Under the pieces are notes generated by a model, which saw only the letters and a program-made list of their open reading frames with translations, searched no databases and was not told the DNA's origin. The translations under genes were made by a program, and so were the position numbers. This document shows positions 57,260 through 64,000 of a DNA stretch of 64,000 nt, piece after piece. The stretch comes from Comamonadaceae bacterium (GTDB lineage: Bacteria > Pseudomonadota > Gammaproteobacteria > Burkholderiales > Burkholderiaceae_C): NCBI GenBank assembly GCA_947443645.1, contig CANEXF010000008.1, positions 1 through 64,000 of the forward strand. The letters run 5' to 3'. The first letter of the stretch is position 1, and every line of letters begins with the position of its first letter.

Positions 57260-58408
57260 TCAGTAGGTGCCTGGCAGCAAGATGCTCTTGTCGACCGTCT
57301 TGATATCGGTGCGGCCACAAAAGGCCATGGTCAGGTCCAGCTCCTTGTGGATGATCTCCAGCGCCTTGCTCACGCCGGCCTCGCCCATCGCGCCCAGCGC
57401 GTACAGCATGGTGCGGCCAATATAGGTGCCCTTGGCACCCAGAGCGGTGGCCTTGAGCACGTCCTGGCCGGATCGGATGCCGCCGTCCATATGGACTTCA
57501 ATCTTGCTGCCGACCGCGTCAACAATGGCGGGCAGGGCCGCGATCGACGAAGGCGCGCCGTCCAGCTGGCGGCCGCCGTGGTTGGAGACGATCAGCGCAT
57601 CAGCGCCAGAATCAACCGCCAGCTGCGCGTCTTCGGCGTCCTGAATGCCCTTGAGGATCAGCTTGCCGCCCCAGCGCTGCTTGACCCATTCCACGTCCGC
57701 CCAATTGAGCGTCGGGTCAAACTGGCCGGCTGTCCACTCCGCCAGCGAGCCCATGTTTTCAATGCCTTTGACATGGCCGAAGATGTTGCCGAACTGCCGA
57801 CGTTGCGTGCCCAGCATGCCCAGGCACCAGCGCGGCTTGGTCATGAGGTTGATGATGTTGGCGATGGTCGGCTTTGGCGGTGTGGACAGGCCATTGCGGA
57901 TGTCCTTGTGGCGCTGACCCAGGATTTGCAGGTCCAGCGTGAGCACCAGCGCCGAGCAGCCGGCGGCCTTGGCGCGGTCGATCAGGCGGCCCGAGAATTC
58001 CCGGTCACGCATCAAGTAGAGCTGGAACCAGAACGGATGGTTGCCGGTTTCCTTGGCCACGTCCTCAATTGAGCAGATGCTCATGGTCGAGAGCGTGAAG
58101 GGAATGCCAAACTTTTTGGCCGCGCGCGCCGCCAGAATTTCGCCGTCAGCGTGTTGCATGCCGGTCATGCCGGTAGGTGCTATCGCGACCGGCATGGCGA
58201 CGTCCTGGCCAACCATCTGGGTGCGGGTCGTGCGGCCTTCCATATTGCAGGCCACGCGCTGTCGCAACAGGATTTTCTGGAAATCCGCTTCATTGGATCG
58301 GTAAGTGCCTTCGGTCCATGAGCCGGAGTCGGCGTAGTCGTAAAACATGCGTGGCACGCGTTTTTGCGCCAGCACGCGCAGGTCTTCGATGTTGGTGATG
58401 ACGGTCAT
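57260..58408 (-). CDS. FMN-dependent alpha-hydroxy-acid dehydrogenase (L-lactate dehydrogenase-like)
   Basis: A 382-aa TIM-barrel flavoenzyme. It has PRMFYDYADSGSWTEGTYR near the N terminus, MPVAIAPTGMTGMQHADGE, FQLYLMRDREF and the active-site block IVSNHGGRQLDGAPSSI with the catalytic His, then EVHMDGGIRSGQDVLKA and GRTMLYALG. The family oxidises L-lactate, glycolate, mandelate and similar 2-hydroxy acids. GGAGA precedes the ATG at 58408. It is upstream of dinB on the same strand. Confidence 0.93.
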   Translation of the reverse strand: MTVITNIEDLRVLAQKRVPRMFYDYADSGSWTEGTYRSNEADFQKILLRQRVACNMEGRTTRTQMVGQDVAMPVAIAPTGMTGMQHADGEILAARAAKKFGIPFTLSTMSICSIEDVAKETGNHPFWFQLYLMRDREFSGRLIDRAKAAGCSALVLTLDLQILGQRHKDIRNGLSTPPKPTIANIINLMTKPRWCLGMLGTQRRQFGNIFGHVKGIENMGSLAEWTAGQFDPTLNWADVEWVKQRWGGKLILKGIQDAEDAQLAVDSGADALIVSNHGGRQLDGAPSSIAALPAIVDAVGSKIEVHMDGGIRSGQDVLKATALGAKGTYIGRTMLYALGAMGEAGVSKALEIIHKELDLTMAFCGRTDIKTVDKSILLPGTY

Positions 58409-58504
58409 GGCTTTGTCTCCTGGAATCCAGAGATGGTAGCCGCCGTCTGCGCCGGCTGGCGTGAAACCTCGCGCCGGCACGTTGAAATTTATTTCAGCAG
58501 TTGA

Positions 58505-58537
58505 CCTTCGCCTGAAAGCGGGCGTTGCAGGCGAAGG
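58505..58537 (-). terminator. hairpin after the degP-like gene
   Basis: CCTTCGCCTG, 13-base loop, CAGGCGAAGG: perfect 10-bp stem 31 bases beyond the stop of the degP-like gene. No T-run follows on the minus strand, so a processing or Rho-assisted role is also possible. Confidence 0.5.
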
Positions 58538-58567
58538 GCCAGACGTCAACCCCGAGTCAAGCCCTGT

Positions 58568-60097
58568 TCATCCCAGATGCAAGGGCACGAAGATTTTGTC
58601 GCTACCGCGCTGAATCAGCAGCGCCACCGTTTTTTCCGCCTTGGCGACTGCTGCGCGCACCTGGTCTATGTTTTTCACCGGTGTGCCGTTGATCGAAATC
58701 AGCACATCACCGGACTGAATGCCCGCCAATGCCGCCGGACCGCTGACCTGCTGCACCAGCAAGCCACTGTCCAGGCCGGCTTGCTGTTTTTCGTCGGGCT
58801 GCAGTGGGCGCAGCGCCAGTCCGAGTTTGCCGCGACCGGCAAGCTGTTGGGGGCCGGCATTGCCTGCAGACTGGTCTGAAGCTTTGTCCTTGATGTTGCC
58901 CAGCCTGGCCGTGATCTCCCGCGCAGTGCCCTGACGCCAGACATCGAGTTTGACGCTTTCACCAGGAGCTGCGAGCGCAATGATGGCCGGCAAATCGCCT
59001 GAAGACACAATGGCCTGGCCGTTGACCTGGCGTATCACGTCACCGGGCAGCAGGCCGGCCTTGTCGGCGGGGCCGCCTTTGTCGACACCTGACACCAGCG
59101 CGCCCGCCGGTTTGTCGAGCTTGAAGGAGTCGGCAAAAGCCTGGTTGACTTCCTGCACGGCGATCCCCAGGCGCGCGTGCTCAACCTTGCCGGTCGCCAC
59201 AATCTGGTCCTTGATCTTTGCGGCGATGTCAATTGGAATGGCAAACGACACGCCCTGGTAGCCGCCGCTGCGGCTGTAGATTTGCGAGTTGATGCCGACG
59301 ACTTCGCCGCGCGCATTGAACAGCGGCCCGCCGGAATTTCCGGGGTTCACGGCGACATCGGTCTGGATGAAGGGCACAGCACTGTCGTCGGGCAGGGACC
59401 GGCCCTTGGCGCTGACCACGCCGGCCGTGACGGTGTTTTCAAAGCCGAAAGGTGAACCTATGGCGAGCACCCATTCACCAACCCGCAGCTCGCTGGTTTT
59501 TCCAAGCGTCACCACGGGCAGGTTTTTGGCATCTATGCGCAGCACGGCAATGTCGGTTTTCGGGTCGGTGCCCAGAACCTTGGCGCGGTATTCGCGGCGG
59601 TCTGTTAGTTTGACAGTGACTTCACTGGCGCCCTGCACCACATGTGCGTTGGTCAAAATGATGCCGTCGCTGCTGACGATAAAACCAGACCCCTGGCCAC
59701 GCGTGGGGACCGCCTCCGACTGGCCCTGCCTGCCCGGGCGCTGACCCTTGCCAAAACCCTGGGCCTGCGGAAAGTGACGGAAAAATTCCAGAAAGGGATC
59801 GCTGGCAATGGCCTCGCTGTCCTGGTCGGCCTCGTCCTGCGCCTGGGCTGAATTGTCCGAGACCTTGGTCGAGCCTGTGACGCTGATGTTGACCACAGCC
59901 GGGCCATAGCGCTCAGTGATCAAGGGAAAGTCTGGCAAGGCCGTGCCGGCCGCGATACCGACGGACGCGCTTGTGGCCTGGGCTGCGAGCGCCGTGCCGT
60001 GTATGGCGTTGAAGGCTCCGACACCGGCGCCACCTATGGCGCCAGCGCTCAGCAGGGCAATCACAAGAGAGGTATTTTTAAGGGCTGCAGATTTCAA
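58568..60097 (-). CDS. degP: DegP/HtrA-type periplasmic serine protease
   Basis: A 509-aa exported protease-chaperone. After a long N-terminal signal region (to about residue 40), the trypsin-like domain shows the catalytic triad: His in ILTNAHVV, Asp in KTDIAVLRI, Ser in NPGNSGGPLFN. Two PDZ domains follow (VSGVDKGGPADKAGLLPGDV; GPAALAGIQSGDVLISINGT). It degrades misfolded envelope proteins. The start is a TTG at 60097 with AAGGAG seven bases upstream. A PmrA/QseB-type box lies 64-92 bases upstream, and the nearest upstream genes encode cardiolipin synthase and a two-component system. Confidence 0.95.
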   Translation of the reverse strand: MKSAALKNTSLVIALLSAGAIGGAGVGAFNAIHGTALAAQATSASVGIAAGTALPDFPLITERYGPAVVNISVTGSTKVSDNSAQAQDEADQDSEAIASDPFLEFFRHFPQAQGFGKGQRPGRQGQSEAVPTRGQGSGFIVSSDGIILTNAHVVQGASEVTVKLTDRREYRAKVLGTDPKTDIAVLRIDAKNLPVVTLGKTSELRVGEWVLAIGSPFGFENTVTAGVVSAKGRSLPDDSAVPFIQTDVAVNPGNSGGPLFNARGEVVGINSQIYSRSGGYQGVSFAIPIDIAAKIKDQIVATGKVEHARLGIAVQEVNQAFADSFKLDKPAGALVSGVDKGGPADKAGLLPGDVIRQVNGQAIVSSGDLPAIIALAAPGESVKLDVWRQGTAREITARLGNIKDKASDQSAGNAGPQQLAGRGKLGLALRPLQPDEKQQAGLDSGLLVQQVSGPAALAGIQSGDVLISINGTPVKNIDQVRAAVAKAEKTVALLIQRGSDKIFVPLHLG

Positions 60098-60160
60098 GGG
60101 GCGACTCCTTCAGTGGTGGATCCGCATGGCTGCGGCAAGCCACAACTGTGAGGTCGGCGC

Positions 60161-60189
60161 CTTAAGTGGGGCTTAAGGTGGGGCTTAAA
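60161..60189. promoter_or_regulatory. tandem CTTAAG box (PmrA/QseB-type response-regulator site)
   Basis: CTTAAG (60161-60166), N5, CTTAAG (60172-60177), N6, CTTAAA (60184-60189). Two hexamers spaced by exactly five bases match the PmrA box pattern YTTAAK-N5-YTTAAK, and a third follows about one helical turn on. It is upstream of the degP-like gene, in the cls-degP gap. Confidence 0.6.
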
Positions 60190-60225
60190 CAGCGGCGAGC
60201 CGACTCGCTCAGGCTGCCGCCCTGG

Positions 60226-61638
60226 CTAGATTTGAAAGCCCAGCCAGCGCACCAGTCCTTCAGCGATATCGCGCAGCAGTGAGGGTTGAACCGGATGAAA
60301 TTCTCTTGCACGGCTGAAGTTTTCATCCATCCACTGCGCGACTTCGGCGATGTCCTGGTGTGCGTAGAACGCCACCATCAATTCAAAATTCAAAAACAGG
60401 CTGCGTGAATCAAGATTGACCGATCCGCACAAGGCCAGCGCCTGGTCCACCACAAGCGCCTTGGCATGCACCATGCCTGTTGCCAGGCGCACGTGCGCGC
60501 CGGCCGCGACCAGGTCGCGCAGCGCACGCGCGCGCGCAATATCCGCCAGCCTGTGGTTGGAGCGCGCCGGCAGCACGAGCTCCACCCGCACGCCGCGCCG
60601 CGCCGCCAGGCACAAGGCGGTCAGCAGGCTGTCATCTGGAACGAAATACGGTGTGACGGCAAGCACGCGCTGCTCGGCCCGAAACAGCGTGGTCAGCAAC
60701 AGGCCGTAGACGGTGTCTTCTGCCTGGTCGGGGCCGCTGGGCACCAGTTGGGCATAGTGCTGGCGCGTGCTGTCTGCTGGCGCGGCAGGCTGGACGGCTT
60801 GCGTTTTCTTGTCGTCAACGTTGGCGGCGAGTCCCAGGCTGTAGCGCCAGTGACGGTTGAACAGCGCTTGCGCCTGCTGCGCCAGTGGGCCGTCTATTGA
60901 AAAGCTCAGGTCTGTCCAGGGCCGTTTGTGCGCCTGGCCAGAAAAATATTCTGCGGCCAGGTTGCGCCCGCCGCTCCAAAAGCGCTGGCTGTCGGCAATC
61001 ACCAGCTTGCGGTGGTTGCGCAGGTTGCCACGACCGCGCAGCAAATTGAACAGCACTGGCATGGACCAGTGCACCTCGATACCAGCTGCCCGCAAGTGGC
61101 GCAGCTGCCTGGACGAGGTGCGCCAGCTGCCCACGGCGTCCAGCAGCAAGCGCACACGCACGCCTGCGGCGGCACGCTCTTCGAGCAAGCCCGCCACGCG
61201 CTTGCCAATGCTGTCGTTGCCAAGCACGTAGGTACACAGATCAAGCTGCGTTTGCGCGCTGTTGATCAGGCTTTCCAGCGCTTCCCAGGCGAGCTGACCG
61301 TGGGTCTGAAAGTCCAGTTTCTGACTGGACTGGGGTGCTGGCAGGCCCATGCCAGCCAGCGTGGCAATGGCGCAGCCTTGAACATCGTCTGTGTGCGAGA
61401 GTGGCGCAGGCGGGGGACGGCGCGTTGGCCTGGCAAACTTTCGCGTGCCCAACACGACAAACAGCGGCAGTCCGAGATAGGGCAGCAGCGTGATGGTCAG
61501 CACCCAGGCCAGGGCGGCCGACGGGTGGCGGTGTTGTCCGCTGGCATGCGTGCCGACGGCGTAAATCAGCAGGCCTGCGAAGACCAGCGCAATATGGATC
61601 AACAGGGCAAAAGGGTAACCGTCGGCGCTGGTCTGCAT
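60226..61638 (-). CDS. cls: cardiolipin synthase (phospholipase D family)
   Basis: A 470-aa protein with two N-terminal membrane segments (residues 10-55) and two PLD catalytic HKD motifs: HRKLVIAD in NLRNHRKLVIADSQRFWSGG and HAKALVVD in MVHAKALVVDQALALCGSVN. It joins phosphatidylglycerol units into cardiolipin in the inner membrane. The ATG at 61638 lies one base after the histidine-kinase stop codon, so the gene is in the two-component-system operon, an unusual and informative link. Confidence 0.93.
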   Translation of the reverse strand: MQTSADGYPFALLIHIALVFAGLLIYAVGTHASGQHRHPSAALAWVLTITLLPYLGLPLFVVLGTRKFARPTRRPPPAPLSHTDDVQGCAIATLAGMGLPAPQSSQKLDFQTHGQLAWEALESLINSAQTQLDLCTYVLGNDSIGKRVAGLLEERAAAGVRVRLLLDAVGSWRTSSRQLRHLRAAGIEVHWSMPVLFNLLRGRGNLRNHRKLVIADSQRFWSGGRNLAAEYFSGQAHKRPWTDLSFSIDGPLAQQAQALFNRHWRYSLGLAANVDDKKTQAVQPAAPADSTRQHYAQLVPSGPDQAEDTVYGLLLTTLFRAEQRVLAVTPYFVPDDSLLTALCLAARRGVRVELVLPARSNHRLADIARARALRDLVAAGAHVRLATGMVHAKALVVDQALALCGSVNLDSRSLFLNFELMVAFYAHQDIAEVAQWMDENFSRAREFHPVQPSLLRDIAEGLVRWLGFQI

Positions 61639-61639
61639 G

Positions 61640-62983
61640 CTAGGCAGCCGAGTCAAGAGCAGGCGCCGTGGCCATGCGCATCTGGACCCGCAGTCCACCC
61701 AGACGCTCCGATCGGTCCAGACTAAAGCCGGCGCCATGTCGGTCGGCAATGGTTTTGACGATGGCCAGGCCCAACCCACTGCCGGTTTCGGTGAGCGCGT
61801 CGTTGGCGCGAAAGAAGCGGTCAAACACGCGCAGCTGGGCCTCCTCGGCGATGCCGGGGCCGCTGTCTTCCACTGTCAGCACGGCCTGGCCTTCCACGAC
61901 CTCAACGCTGATGTCTATCTGGCCTAAGGCGGGCGTGTACTTGATGGCGTTTTCCAGCAGATTTCTCAGCACCACGCGCAGGGCCTCAGGCTGACCCAGC
62001 ACCCAGGCTGACTGATGGTTGTCCAGGCCCAGGTCCAGCTGCTTGAGCCTGGCCTGGGGCAGCAGGTCGGCTACGGTCTGCCGTACCAGCTCAAGCAAAT
62101 CCAGTGTCTCAAATGGTGGCGCGTGGCTTGCACCTTCCTCGCGAGCCAGGACCAGCAGCTGCTCCACCAGCCGTATCGCCCGGTCTATGCCCTGGTTCAG
62201 CCGCGCAAGGTCGGCCTCATGCGTGGCGGACAGTTCGCCCTTGCGCGCTATGGTCTGGGCCTGAAGCTTCAGTGCCGTCAATGGCGAGCGCAGCTCGTGC
62301 GCTGCATCGGCGACAAAATTTTTCTGCGTGTCAAAGGCACGGCGTACCCGGTCAAACAACAAGTTGAGTTCATCAACCAGGGGGCGCACCTCGTCGGGCA
62401 GATCGTCATTGGCCAGCGGCGAAAAATCGTCAGCGGCCCGATTGGCCAGCTGACTGCGGGCCCGCGCTATCGGTGCCAGAGAGCGGTTGATCACCCACCA
62501 CACTGCCAGCATCAACAAAAGGGTGAGCAAGGCAAAAGGAAGCAGCGCCTTGGCCGCCAGCGACCTGGCGCGCGTGCTGCGAGCGCTCAGGTCTTGCGCG
62601 ATTTGTACGGTCTGCAAGGGCGTTTGCAGCGTGTACACGCGGTAGCGGTTGCCATTGGCCTGGACATCCGAGAAGCCCAGCACGGCACGCGGCGGCAAGG
62701 CGGAGTCTGTGGAGCGAAAAATCTGTGTGCCGTCTTGCCCCCAGATTTGCACATAAAGGTCAAAGTCAGTCGCCGCCTCAGCGCTTTCAAGCGGCAAGCC
62801 CAGCGGCACGCCGCTTCGCATGGCGCGTGCGACCTGCTGCAGATGATCGTCAAACATTGCATCGGCCTGCTGCAGTGCGCCACGGTAGACCGTGATGGCC
62901 TGCAGGACCGCAACCAAAAAAATGGCCAGCAGCACGAACCACAGCAGGCGTGCCCGCAGTGAATGCGAGGTTTGCGTTGTCAT
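61640..62983 (-). CDS. sensor histidine kinase (QseC/TctE type)
   Basis: A 447-aa membrane kinase. There are two membrane segments (residues 12-34 and about 145-165) with a periplasmic sensor of about 110 residues between them, then HAMP and the H-box FVADAAHELRSPLTALKLQA, N-box LRNLLENAIKYTP, G1 VEDSGPGIAEE, and G2 GSGLGLAIVKTIADRHGAG. It overlaps the response-regulator stop by four bases (ATGA) and is followed after one base by the cardiolipin synthase gene. The sensor domain's signal is unknown. Confidence 0.94.
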   Translation of the reverse strand: MTTQTSHSLRARLLWFVLLAIFLVAVLQAITVYRGALQQADAMFDDHLQQVARAMRSGVPLGLPLESAEAATDFDLYVQIWGQDGTQIFRSTDSALPPRAVLGFSDVQANGNRYRVYTLQTPLQTVQIAQDLSARSTRARSLAAKALLPFALLTLLLMLAVWWVINRSLAPIARARSQLANRAADDFSPLANDDLPDEVRPLVDELNLLFDRVRRAFDTQKNFVADAAHELRSPLTALKLQAQTIARKGELSATHEADLARLNQGIDRAIRLVEQLLVLAREEGASHAPPFETLDLLELVRQTVADLLPQARLKQLDLGLDNHQSAWVLGQPEALRVVLRNLLENAIKYTPALGQIDISVEVVEGQAVLTVEDSGPGIAEEAQLRVFDRFFRANDALTETGSGLGLAIVKTIADRHGAGFSLDRSERLGGLRVQMRMATAPALDSAA

Positions 62984-63639
62984 GGCTTGGGCACCAGATA
63001 GCCCAGGCCACGCACGGTTTGAATCAGTTCGGTGCCAAGCTTTTTGCGCACGCCGTGGATATAGACTTCCACTGCATTGCTGCTGACATCGTCCTTCCAG
63101 CTGAAAAGTTTTTCTTCGAGTTGGGTGCGGGAGAGCACGGCGCCGGGGCGCGCCAGCAAGGCTTCCAGAACCGCCCATTCACGGGCTGACAGCGACACCG
63201 GCTGACCATGCGCGGTAGCCTCGTGCGTGGCCGGGTTCAGGCTGATGCCTTTGTATTCAAACAGGGGCTCGGCCCGGCCTGCGCTGCGGCGCAGCAGGGC
63301 GCGCAGGCGGGCCAGCAGTTCCTCGGTGTCATAGGGTTTGAGGACATAGTCGTCGGCGCCGGCGTCCAGTCCGGCAATGCGTTCGCTGATGCCGTCGCGC
63401 GCCGTCGCAACCAGCACCGGAACTGCGTTGTGGCGTGCGCGAAGTGCGCGCAGCACATCCAGGCCGTCCCGCTTGGGCAAGCCGAGGTCTAGCAACACCA
63501 GGTCGTAGCACTCGGATTGCAGTGCCTGGTCAGCCATGCTGCCATCACGTACCCAATCGACTGCATAGTTCTCGGCGCGCAGCACTTGCAGCAAGGCCTC
63601 TCCGATCATGGTGTCGTCTTCAACCAGCAGTAAACGCAT
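62980..63639 (-). CDS. OmpR-family response regulator (QseB/PmrA/TctD type)
   Basis: A 219-aa regulator. The receiver domain has MRLLLVEDDTMIGEALLQVL, phospho-acceptor Asp in LVLLDLGLPKRDG (Asp51) and conserved Lys in DYVLKPYD. The OmpR-type winged HTH has LSAREWAVLEALLARPGAVL and VYIHGVRKKLGTELIQTVRGLGY. This is the QseB/PmrA/TctD size class, whose members bind TTAA-type tandem sites like the one found at 60161-60189. GGAG precedes the ATG at 63639. Confidence 0.95.
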   Translation of the reverse strand: MRLLLVEDDTMIGEALLQVLRAENYAVDWVRDGSMADQALQSECYDLVLLDLGLPKRDGLDVLRALRARHNAVPVLVATARDGISERIAGLDAGADDYVLKPYDTEELLARLRALLRRSAGRAEPLFEYKGISLNPATHEATAHGQPVSLSAREWAVLEALLARPGAVLSRTQLEEKLFSWKDDVSSNAVEVYIHGVRKKLGTELIQTVRGLGYLVPKP

Positions 63640-63753
63640 CGGTGCTCCGTGTCTCGGTCGTATCGAGTCCTGCAGTATGCAACGCGCGGCCAGCCAGTCT
63701 AAACCCGGGTGCAAGCGCCAGGGTTCAGCTGCGTGGCCGAAAAAGCAAGTCTT

Positions 63754-64000
63754 TCAGGCCAGCCGTGCCTGATGCCGCGCAATTTGCGCACGCACCTGCA
63801 CCGGTGCAGTGCCACCGAGCGTATTGCGCGCGTTGAGAGAGCCGCGCAGGCTGAGCACGTCGTACACGTCTTTTTCGATTTTGCCGTTGAACTGCTGCAG
63901 TACTTCCAGGGGCAACTCCGACAGGTCCACGTTGTGGGAAATGGCGGCTTTCACGGCATGGGCGACGGCTTCGTGGGCATCGCGGAAGGGCAGGCCTTTT
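63754..64000 (-). CDS. argH: argininosuccinate lyase, C-terminal end (5' part beyond window)
   Basis: The frame is open to the window edge and reads KGLPFRDAHEAVAHAVKAAI, then HNVDLSELPLEVLQQF, EKDVYDVLSLRGSLNARNTL and GGTAPVQVRAQI. The LPFRDAHE and GSLxARNxxGGTAPxxV blocks are the C-terminal signature of argininosuccinate lyase, which splits argininosuccinate into arginine and fumarate. About 82 residues are visible. It is upstream of the two-component system on the same strand, with a 114-base gap. Confidence 0.93.
   Translation of the reverse strand, partial: KGLPFRDAHEAVAHAVKAAISHNVDLSELPLEVLQQFNGKIEKDVYDVLSLRGSLNARNTLGGTAPVQVRAQIARHQARLA

Overview
The window is an ordinary-looking chromosomal segment of a betaproteobacterium, most likely family Comamonadaceae (Polaromonas/Rhodoferax/Variovorax-like). 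This is inferred from four Bug-type solute receptors, IclR-linked catabolic operons, DesA-type desaturase and Comamonadaceae-style DinB proteins, and two dispersed repeat families typical of such genomes. No database search was possible. There is no rRNA, CRISPR, prophage, transposase or integrase. There is one tRNA, tRNA-Leu(CAA).

Layout. 1-2950: tail of a gamma-glutamyltransferase gene, an EamA/DMT exporter, an SDR that lacks the usual catalytic Tyr/Lys, and a RIO-type kinase. 3021-8202: an IclR regulator divergent from a five-gene operon (Bug receptor, cupin, flavin reductase, luciferase-like monooxygenase, second Bug receptor), with a near-consensus sigma70 promoter overlapped by an inverted-repeat operator. 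8404-16726: an MFS exporter; then on the minus strand TonB receptor, [2Fe-2S] subunit and Tat-exported molybdenum hydroxylase; and divergently a PQQ-type sorbosone dehydrogenase with a dihaem cytochrome c. 16802-20848: a second catabolic island (Bug receptor, HpaI-type aldolase, cupin, metal-hydrolase-like protein, IclR) with its own promoter and inverted repeat. 21090-43546: mostly core genes: quinone oxidoreductase, lspA, ileS, ribF, HNH nuclease, bestrophin, a paired acyl-CoA dehydrogenase set, purN, prfC, an RsmB-like methyltransferase, desaturase, rpmB-rpmG, trxB, a Crp/Fnr regulator, then ftsK-lolA-rarA. 43714-47375: livHMGF without a binding protein. 47425-55838: Lrp-type regulator, glmS, tRNA-Leu, ferredoxin-type reductase, an orphan Bug receptor, queF. 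55896-64000: dinB, an alpha-hydroxy-acid dehydrogenase, then (reading the minus strand) argH tail, response regulator, histidine kinase, cardiolipin synthase and a DegP-like protease.

The most notable structure is a degenerate dispersed repeat of about 58 bp (family A: a GCTAT...ATAGC hairpin arm, then GCGC, then TACAGGC). I count about ten copies. Eight lie inside protein genes without breaking the frame, including one that encodes the signal-peptide core of LolA. A second GC-rich repeat family (B) makes an apparent in-frame insertion in RibF and fills the livG-livF gap. The second regulatory highlight is a PmrA/QseB-type tandem box, CTTAAG-N5-CTTAAG, upstream of the degP-like gene and next to the two-component-system operon. 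This suggests a local envelope-stress regulon.
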